Source: Galactobacter sp.
GTDB lineage: Bacteria; Actinomycetota; Actinomycetes; Actinomycetales; Micrococcaceae
Assembly (NCBI GenBank): GCA_022712075.1
Contig: JALAHE010000011.1
Coordinates: 1 to 20,198, forward strand
DNA: 20,198 nt
Direction: 5' to 3'
The first letter of the stretch is position 1. Each line of letters starts with the position of its first letter. Both the position numbers and the translations under genes were made by a program. This document shows, one piece after another, positions 14,021 to 20,198 of the stretch. The notes under the pieces were generated by a model that saw nothing but the letters and a program-made list of their open reading frames with translations, was not told the DNA's origin and searched no databases.

Positions 14021-15262
14021 ATGGGCATGAAGTTTGGCGAGAAGTTGCGCCGGGCTCGGATAGACCTGGGATTGACGCAGTCCCAGCTCGGGGCGCAAAA
14101 ATATTCCACGAGCTATATCTCCCTGCTCGAAACAGGAAGTCGCGAACCGACGCCGGAGATCATTACCGAGCTCTCCAAGCGCCTCGGGATCGAGCGCGAC
14201 GTCATGGAGGCCTGGAACACCCCGGTCTCCCCCGACGAGGCCCAGTTCGTGCTCCTCGAGCACCGCGCCCGCGCCTCGATGGCGGCCCACGACTACTCCG
14301 ACGCCTGCGACACGGCGGCCCAGGCCGCCGAGCTGGCGCAGTCAATGAAGAACTCCTCGGCCTGGTGGAACATGAGCTTCCTGCGCGCCGAGGGCCTGCG
14401 CGAGCTCGGCCGCATGGACGATTTCCTGCGCGCCGCCGACGAGGTGCTCGCCCACCCGCTCACGGACGAGTCCGAGGCGCTCAAGGTCCGCGCCGAAACC
14501 CTTGTCGCCTCCGCGAACCAGGGCGCCGGCCGCCTGTACCTCGGCGTGGAGCACGCGCTCAAGGCCACCAACCTCGCCGAGCAGTCCCTCCCCGCGTCCT
14601 CGCTCTTTGCCATCGAGGCCCGCTTCGCGCTCATCGCCTGCCTCGCCGAGTCCGGCCAGTTGGACGAGGCGTGGCGCGCGTGCCAGCGCCTCGACGAGGT
14701 CGTGAGCGGCAACGTCCCGGCCCAGAGCGCCGGCGCCGCCCACTGGGCCATCGGCAACGTGGCGTTCCTGCGCCAGGACATCGACGCCGGCCTGCACCAC
14801 CACAACCTGGCGGCGCAGCGCCTCCACCCGCGCTCCGACATCGAGCTCTGGACGCGCTTCAACAAGGCCTCGGCCAGCGCGCGCATCAGCGCGGGCGCCG
14901 TGGAGCCAGCCACCCTCGCGTGCATCGAGCGCGCCGAGCAGGCGCTCTCCGTGATCGGCGACCTCGGCACCGAGGGCCTCGAGCTGCAGGTCATCCGCGC
15001 GCGCTGGCAGCACGTCAACGGCGACGCCGCGGGTGCCCTCCTCGCGCTCGAGCCCGTCCAGGACCGGCTCGGCGAGCTCCCCCAGCAAGTCAAGGGCGAG
15101 GTCGAGCTGCTGACCGGACGCTGCCAGCTCGCCCTCGGCGAGCTCGACGACGCGCTGAAGCACCTCAACGCCGCCCGCGAGGACTTCGTGAGCGCCGGCG
15201 CCCCGGAGCGCGCGGTGCTAGCCGTCGAGCTCGCGACCCAGCTGCGCGCCACGCGACGCTAG
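14021..15262 (+). CDS. XRE-family transcriptional regulator with TPR-like C-terminal region
   Basis: A 413-residue protein. Residues 5-57 are a Cro/C1-type helix-turn-helix (FGEKLRRARIDLGLTQSQLG, then SYISLLETGSREPTPEIITE). The remaining 340 residues are alpha-helical and Ala/Leu/Glu-rich, with repeating paired helices typical of tetratricopeptide repeats, for example ACDTAAQAAELAQ and ALKHLNAAREDF. This layout is common in actinobacterial regulators that sense a peptide or partner protein through the TPR part; the ligand and target genes are unknown. ATG 14021 has GGGGGAG three bases upstream. An in-frame ATG lies two codons later at 14027. The gene stands alone, preceded by repeat half-sites that suggest autoregulation and followed by a 21-bp direct repeat and a hairpin. 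Confidence 0.87.
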   Translation: MGMKFGEKLRRARIDLGLTQSQLGAQKYSTSYISLLETGSREPTPEIITELSKRLGIERDVMEAWNTPVSPDEAQFVLLEHRARASMAAHDYSDACDTAAQAAELAQSMKNSSAWWNMSFLRAEGLRELGRMDDFLRAADEVLAHPLTDESEALKVRAETLVASANQGAGRLYLGVEHALKATNLAEQSLPASSLFAIEARFALIACLAESGQLDEAWRACQRLDEVVSGNVPAQSAGAAHWAIGNVAFLRQDIDAGLHHHNLAAQRLHPRSDIELWTRFNKASASARISAGAVEPATLACIERAEQALSVIGDLGTEGLELQVIRARWQHVNGDAAGALLALEPVQDRLGELPQQVKGEVELLTGRCQLALGELDDALKHLNAAREDFVSAGAPERAVLAVELATQLRATRR

Positions 15263-15277
15263 CCGGGCGCCCACGGC

Positions 15278-15325
15278 GCCCACGCGCCGTCGGGCACCCG
15301 GCCCGCCCACGCGCCGTCGGGCACC
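15278..15325. repeat. 21-bp perfect direct repeat, 27-bp period
   Basis: Two identical 21-base copies (15278-15298 and 15305-15325) are separated by 6 bases. Each contains CGCCGTCGGGCAC, the reverse complement of the motif seen at 8530. It sits just after the XRE stop, in the gap before the purDC terminator. Confidence 0.85.
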
Positions 15326-15337
15326 AAAAAGCACGAA

Positions 15338-15367
15338 AGGCTCCCACCCCGTCTAGGGTGGGAGCCT
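15338..15367 (-). terminator. Rho-independent terminator of purD-purC
   Basis: A 12-bp perfect stem (15338-15349 with 15356-15367) has a 6-base loop. Read on the minus strand it is followed by TTCGTGCTTTTT, a partial T-tract. It lies 18 bases past the purDC stop. It may also stop transcription from the XRE gene on the plus strand. Confidence 0.85.
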
Positions 15368-15385
15368 CTCGCGTTGGCCCGGAAA

Positions 15386-17632
<2,247 letters not shown>

Positions 17633-17640
17633 GATCCCCC

Positions 17641-17646
17641 AGCCTA
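17641..17646 (-). promoter_or_regulatory. Possible -10 box of purD-purC
   Basis: TAGGCT on the minus strand lies 8 bases before the GTG start. The intervening bases are GGGGGATC, so either a leaderless start or a Shine-Dalgarno reading from an upstream promoter is possible. Confidence 0.35.
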
Positions 17647-17685
17647 CCGGGGCGAGAGCGCCGGGCGGGAGCGTGTGAAGCCGCC

Positions 17686-18006
17686 TCAGCGGCGCAGGGA
17701 ACGGGCCAGCGCAACGACGCCCCAGGCGCACAGGCCGCCCACGATGGCGGGCAGGATCACGCCGAGGACCAGCCAGAACAGGTTGTTGCCCGTGGTCCAC
17801 GGATCCACCGAGCCGTTGTTCCCGTGGGTGTCACCACCGTTCAGGAGGAAGACGCCGATCAGCGCCGCGAGGGCCAGAGTCAGCACCCCGATGGCGCCCA
17901 GGACCACAAGGCCAAACACGGCGGGCCAGCGGAACCTGGCCCGCGGTTGCACGGCCCAGGCCTGCACCTCGCCGCTTCCGTTTCCGCTCGTGGTTGTCCC
18001 TCGCAT
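17686..18006 (-). CDS. Small two-helix membrane protein, hypothetical
   Basis: A 106-residue protein of no family I recognise. The first 25 residues are polar (Gly/Ser/Thr, then Arg-rich). Two hydrophobic helices follow (about 28-55 and 75-102), joined by a short polar loop with GDTHGNNGS. It ends in the basic tail RSLRR, so N- and C-termini are probably cytosolic. ATG 18006 has no Shine-Dalgarno, but TAGCCT lies exactly 7 bases before it, predicting a leaderless transcript. It precedes purD-purC by 53 bases on the same strand and could be cotranscribed, though purDC has its own candidate -10. It is divergent from the asparaginase gene. Confidence 0.7.
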   Translation of the reverse strand: MRGTTTSGNGSGEVQAWAVQPRARFRWPAVFGLVVLGAIGVLTLALAALIGVFLLNGGDTHGNNGSVDPWTTGNNLFWLVLGVILPAIVGGLCAWGVVALARSLRR

Positions 18007-18013
18007 GCCCGTC

Positions 18014-18019
18014 AGGCTA
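18014..18019 (-). promoter_or_regulatory. -10 box of the small membrane protein gene (leaderless)
   Basis: TAGCCT on the minus strand is followed by 7 bases and ATG 18006. It lies back to back with the asparaginase -10 at 18028. Confidence 0.5.
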
Positions 18020-18027
18020 GCCCGGCC

Positions 18028-18033
18028 TAGACT
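18028..18033 (+). promoter_or_regulatory. -10 box of the asparaginase gene (leaderless)
   Basis: TAGACT is followed by 8 bases and ATG 18042. No Shine-Dalgarno is visible. This favours ATG 18042 over the in-frame GTG at 18036, which would lie at or before the predicted transcription start. Confidence 0.5.
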
Positions 18034-18041
18034 CGGTGACC

Positions 18042-19046
18042 ATGAGCCACCCCATCTCCCTGAACGACGTCGTCGAGCTGGCCACCGTCTCCCGCAACGG
18101 CGTCATCGAGTCCCGCCACCTCGGCTCGCTGGCCGTGGTGGACCGCGACGGCGCCCTGATCGCCTCCCTCGGCAACCCCGAGGCAGAGATCTACGCGCGC
18201 TCCTCGCTCAAGCCGTTCCAGGCCATCGCCTCGCTGCGCGCCGGCGCGCAGCTGAACGACGAGCGCCTGGCCCTGGCCTGCGCCTCGCACCGCGGCACCT
18301 TCCGCCACCAGGAGCTCGCCTCCGCCGTCCTCGAGGACACCGGACTCTCCGAGGCGGATCTGCGCTGCCCGCCGGACTACCCGCAGGACTCCGAGACGTA
18401 CCGCCAGACCATCCTGGACGGCAACGGCAAGAATCGCCTGGCCTTCAACTGCTCAGGCAAGCACGCCGGCTTCCTGACCGCGTGCGTCGCCAGCGGCTGG
18501 CCCACCGAGGGCTACCTTGACCCGAACCACCCGCTGCAGCGCTCCGTCATGGACGTCGTGGAGGAGTTCTCCGGAGCGCCCGTGGGAAACATCGCGATCG
18601 ACGGCTGCGGTGCCCCGGTGCCGCAGATGCCGCTCATCGGGCTGGCCCGTGCCACGGCCAAGATGCTGCGCCTCGCCGCCGACGGCTCCGACGATCCGGC
18701 CGCGCGGGTTGCCCCGGCCATGCTGGCCCACCCGTGGGCCGTGCACGGCGAGGGCGCCGAGAACACGGTGGTCATGGAGCGCCTGGGCGTGGTGGCCAAG
18801 CTCGGCGCCGAGGGCGTGCTGATCCTGGGCGCCCCGGACGGCACCTCGCTGGCCCTCAAGATGCTTGACGGCAGCTCGCGCGCCAACACCGTGGTGGGCC
18901 TGCGCGCCCTGCAGGCGCTGGGCGTGCTCGAGGCCGCGGCGGTCGACGCAGTCCTCGCCGAGGTCCTCAAGCCGGTCCTGGGCGGCGGCAACCCCGTGGG
19001 CGCCATCGTCCCCACCGAGGCCGTCACCACCCTGGCCCGCGCCTGA
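18042..19046 (+). CDS. L-asparaginase, asparaginase II family (Rhizobium ReAV-like)
   Basis: A 334-residue enzyme of the family distinct from the classical bacterial and plant-type asparaginases. It hydrolyses asparagine to aspartate and ammonia. Signature residues are visible: RSSLKPFQ with the S54-x-x-K57 tandem, ACASH (Ser82), NCSGKHAG (Cys137, Lys140) and DGCGAP (Cys189). In the R. etli ReAV structure the equivalent serine-lysine pairs are catalytic and the Cys/Lys/Cys set binds zinc, so the active site looks complete. ATG 18042 was chosen because it lies 8 bases after a -10 box; GTG 18036 is the alternative. Its TGA overlaps the next gene's ATG by one base (TGATG), so the two are coupled. 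Confidence 0.9.
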   Translation: MSHPISLNDVVELATVSRNGVIESRHLGSLAVVDRDGALIASLGNPEAEIYARSSLKPFQAIASLRAGAQLNDERLALACASHRGTFRHQELASAVLEDTGLSEADLRCPPDYPQDSETYRQTILDGNGKNRLAFNCSGKHAGFLTACVASGWPTEGYLDPNHPLQRSVMDVVEEFSGAPVGNIAIDGCGAPVPQMPLIGLARATAKMLRLAADGSDDPAARVAPAMLAHPWAVHGEGAENTVVMERLGVVAKLGAEGVLILGAPDGTSLALKMLDGSSRANTVVGLRALQALGVLEAAAVDAVLAEVLKPVLGGGNPVGAIVPTEAVTTLARA

Positions 19047-19411
19047 TGGCGGTCCGCCGCCGCATCGACGCGGCGACCGGGGCCGAGGCCGTGCGCGCCT
19101 GGCGGGCCGATCCCGCCGCGGCGCCGCGCCCCGTCCTCGCCACGGCCGTTCGTTACCTCCTCGAGGAGCTCTCCGAGGTGGCCGAGGGCAACTCGGTGGA
19201 GGTCCGCGTCCCGCCCTTCGGCGTCACCCAGTGCATCGAGGGTCCCCGCCACACGCGAGGCACCCCGCCCAACGTGGTGGAGATGGACGCGGCGACCTGG
19301 CTGGAACTGGCGACCGGCCAGCTCACGTGGGCGGACGCCGTCGGGCATCACCGGGTGGGTGCCTCCGGCACCCGCGCCGACCTGTCGGAGGTCCTTCCCC
19401 TCACACGCTGA
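19046..19411 (+). CDS. Bacterial sterol-carrier-like (SCP ortholog) protein
   Basis: A 121-residue protein. The segment [15 protein letters not shown], followed by [16 protein letters not shown] and [13 protein letters not shown], is the pattern of the small bacterial SCP2-like domain often annotated as a sterol carrier family protein in Actinobacteria. Such domains hold hydrophobic ligands, but no ligand or function is known for this group. ATG 19046 overlaps the asparaginase stop, so translation is coupled. In actinobacteria a gene of this kind is often found near purF. The last 20 residues are encoded over a GGGTGCC-TCC-GGCACCC palindrome that also occurs in an intergenic region at 8554. 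The C-terminal end may therefore be a late repeat-derived addition. Confidence 0.82.
   Translation: MAVRRRIDAATGAEAVRAWRADPAAAPRPVLATAVRYLLEELSEVAEGNSVEVRVPPFGVTQCIEGPRHTRGTPPNVVEMDAATWLELATGQLTWADAVGHHRVGASGTRADLSEVLPLTR
19357..19373. repeat. Second copy of the GGGTGCC-TCC-GGCACCC hairpin, inside the SCP-like gene
   Basis: It is identical over 17 bases to 8554-8570. It lies 38 bases before the stop, together with a CGCCGTCGGGCA motif at 19336-19347. Confidence 0.55.
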
Positions 19412-19461
19412 GGGCCTCCCCTGCCCGACGCCGGGGGGCGGCTCGGGCGCGTGCCCGCCGG

Positions 19462-19467
19462 TAGGAT
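19462..19467 (+). promoter_or_regulatory. -10 box upstream of the small membrane protein/purF
   Basis: TAGGAT is followed by 7 bases (GGGGGTC) and ATG 19475. The spacing predicts a leaderless transcript that could continue into purF. Confidence 0.5.
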
Positions 19468-19474
19468 GGGGGTC

Positions 19475-19849
19475 ATGGACACCCCCGTAGAGCCCACCGA
19501 CACTGGCGTGCCCGCGCCCGGACCGCGAGAGGTGCAGTTCGAGCTGCGCACCGCGCCGAAGCTGTGGCCTTTCCTGGGGGCCGGCGTGGTGGCAGCCGCC
19601 CTCGTGGCGCTCGTCGTCGCCTGGTTTAGCCACGAGTCGAACGTCGCGGCGGCCGCGGCAAGCGGCGAGGCAGTGGAGTTCACCTTCGGCACGCTGCTCG
19701 GCTTTTTCTTCGTGATCTTCGCGATCGTGGGCGCCGCGGTCGGCGCCCTGGCGTTCCTCTTGGTGGACCGGATCGGGCGCAAGCAGGCCCGCACAGTGAC
19801 GGTGGTGGCGGAGCCCGTCACCGACACAGAAGATCCTCAGGAAGCGTGA
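19475..19849 (+). CDS. Small two-helix membrane protein upstream of purF, hypothetical
   Basis: A 124-residue protein. It has a polar, acidic N-terminus, the conserved-looking stretch VQFELRTAPKLW (20-31), two hydrophobic helices (about 31-51 and 71-97) and an acidic C-terminal tail ending EDPQEA. Genes of this shape directly upstream of purF are common in Arthrobacter relatives; the function is unknown. ATG 19475 is 7 bases after a TAGGAT -10 box. An in-frame ATG at 19451 lies upstream of that box and is less likely. Only 12 bases separate its stop from purF, so the two are probably cotranscribed. The synteny does not show a role in purine synthesis. Confidence 0.78.
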   Translation: MDTPVEPTDTGVPAPGPREVQFELRTAPKLWPFLGAGVVAAALVALVVAWFSHESNVAAAAASGEAVEFTFGTLLGFFFVIFAIVGAAVGALAFLLVDRIGRKQARTVTVVAEPVTDTEDPQEA

Positions 19850-19861
19850 GAGACTAGAACC

Positions 19862-20198
19862 ATGGCGCGCGGCGACGGATTGCTGAACCACGATCTCTCA
19901 CCCTTTGAAAAGGGTCCCCAGGACGAATGCGGGGTGTTTGGAGTTTGGGCACCCGGCGAAGACGTCGCGAAGCTGACCTACTACGGTCTGTACGCCCTGC
20001 AGCACCGCGGACAGGAGTCCGCCGGCATCGCCACAAGTGATGGCGAACGCATCAACGTCTACAAGGACATGGGCCTCGTGTCCCAGGTCTTCGACGAAAA
20101 CACCCTGAACGCCATGAGCGGGCACCTGGCCGTTGGCCACTGCCGCTACTCCACCACCGGCGTGAACAAGTGGGCCAACGCCCAGCCCACCCTCGGCC
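19862..20198 (+). CDS. purF: Amidophosphoribosyltransferase (3' partial)
   Basis: The first 112 residues are present; the gene runs off the window. It begins MARGDGLLNHDLSPFEKG, then DECGVFGVWAP. Cys23 is the N-terminal nucleophile of the class II glutamine amidotransferase domain, exposed after removal of a 22-residue propeptide. LYALQHRGQESAGI and HCRYSTTG are further glutaminase motifs. PurF makes phosphoribosylamine from PRPP and glutamine, the substrate of the PurD half encoded 2.2 kb away on the other strand. The Shine-Dalgarno is weak (AGGAAG about 17 bases upstream), so expression may rely on coupling to the upstream membrane protein gene. Identification is secure. Confidence 0.95.
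   Translation, partial: MARGDGLLNHDLSPFEKGPQDECGVFGVWAPGEDVAKLTYYGLYALQHRGQESAGIATSDGERINVYKDMGLVSQVFDENTLNAMSGHLAVGHCRYSTTGVNKWANAQPTLG

Overview
The window is high-GC DNA with strong G/C third-position codon bias, dense gene packing and no mobile elements. Gene content and order fit an actinobacterium, most likely of the Micrococcaceae (Arthrobacter/Kocuria/Rothia-like). That placement is an inference from gene families and locus layout, not from a marker gene. All genes look like chromosomal core genes. I see no tRNA, rRNA, CRISPR array, insertion sequence or phage gene.

Layout. 1-1370: 3' part of a family-A DNA polymerase (+), converging with a CoA-pyrophosphatase-type NUDIX gene (-, 1375-2097). 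2267-3960: nth (endonuclease III), overlapping by one base an upstream four-helix membrane protein gene (-). 4167-6164: acs (+), with Crp-like operator sequence in front of it. 6184-6296: two large hairpins between convergent acs and marP. 6318-7505: MarP-type membrane serine protease (-), divergent from a Crp/GlxR regulator (+, 7774-8451). 8587-10302: NUDIX, RidA and DUF4177-like genes (-). 10340-13743: a bifunctional penicillin-binding protein and a membrane metallophosphoesterase (+). 14021-15262: XRE-TPR regulator (+). 15386-17632: a single ORF joining PurD to PurC (-). 17686-18006: small membrane protein (-), divergent from an asparaginase/SCP-like gene pair (+, 18042-19411). 19475-19849: small membrane protein (+). 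19862-end: start of purF.

The block from NUDIX/nth through acs, marP, crp, ridA, DUF4177, PBP and metallophosphoesterase resembles, in rearranged and trimmed form, the mycobacterial Rv3667-Rv3683 region. The protease and PBP point to acid/envelope stress and wall synthesis. Crp and acs point to cAMP-controlled acetate use. The right-hand part holds three de novo purine functions (PurD, PurC, PurF).

Most notable items: the PurD-PurC fusion; Crp-like 16-mers upstream of both acs and crp; two very compact divergent promoters with a -10 box 7-8 bases before each start codon (predicted leaderless mRNAs); an operator-like repeat cluster before the XRE gene; and a recurring 12-13-base intergenic motif. 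I found no clear sign of an unknown multi-gene system. This is mostly ordinary core genome with interesting regulatory and fusion details.
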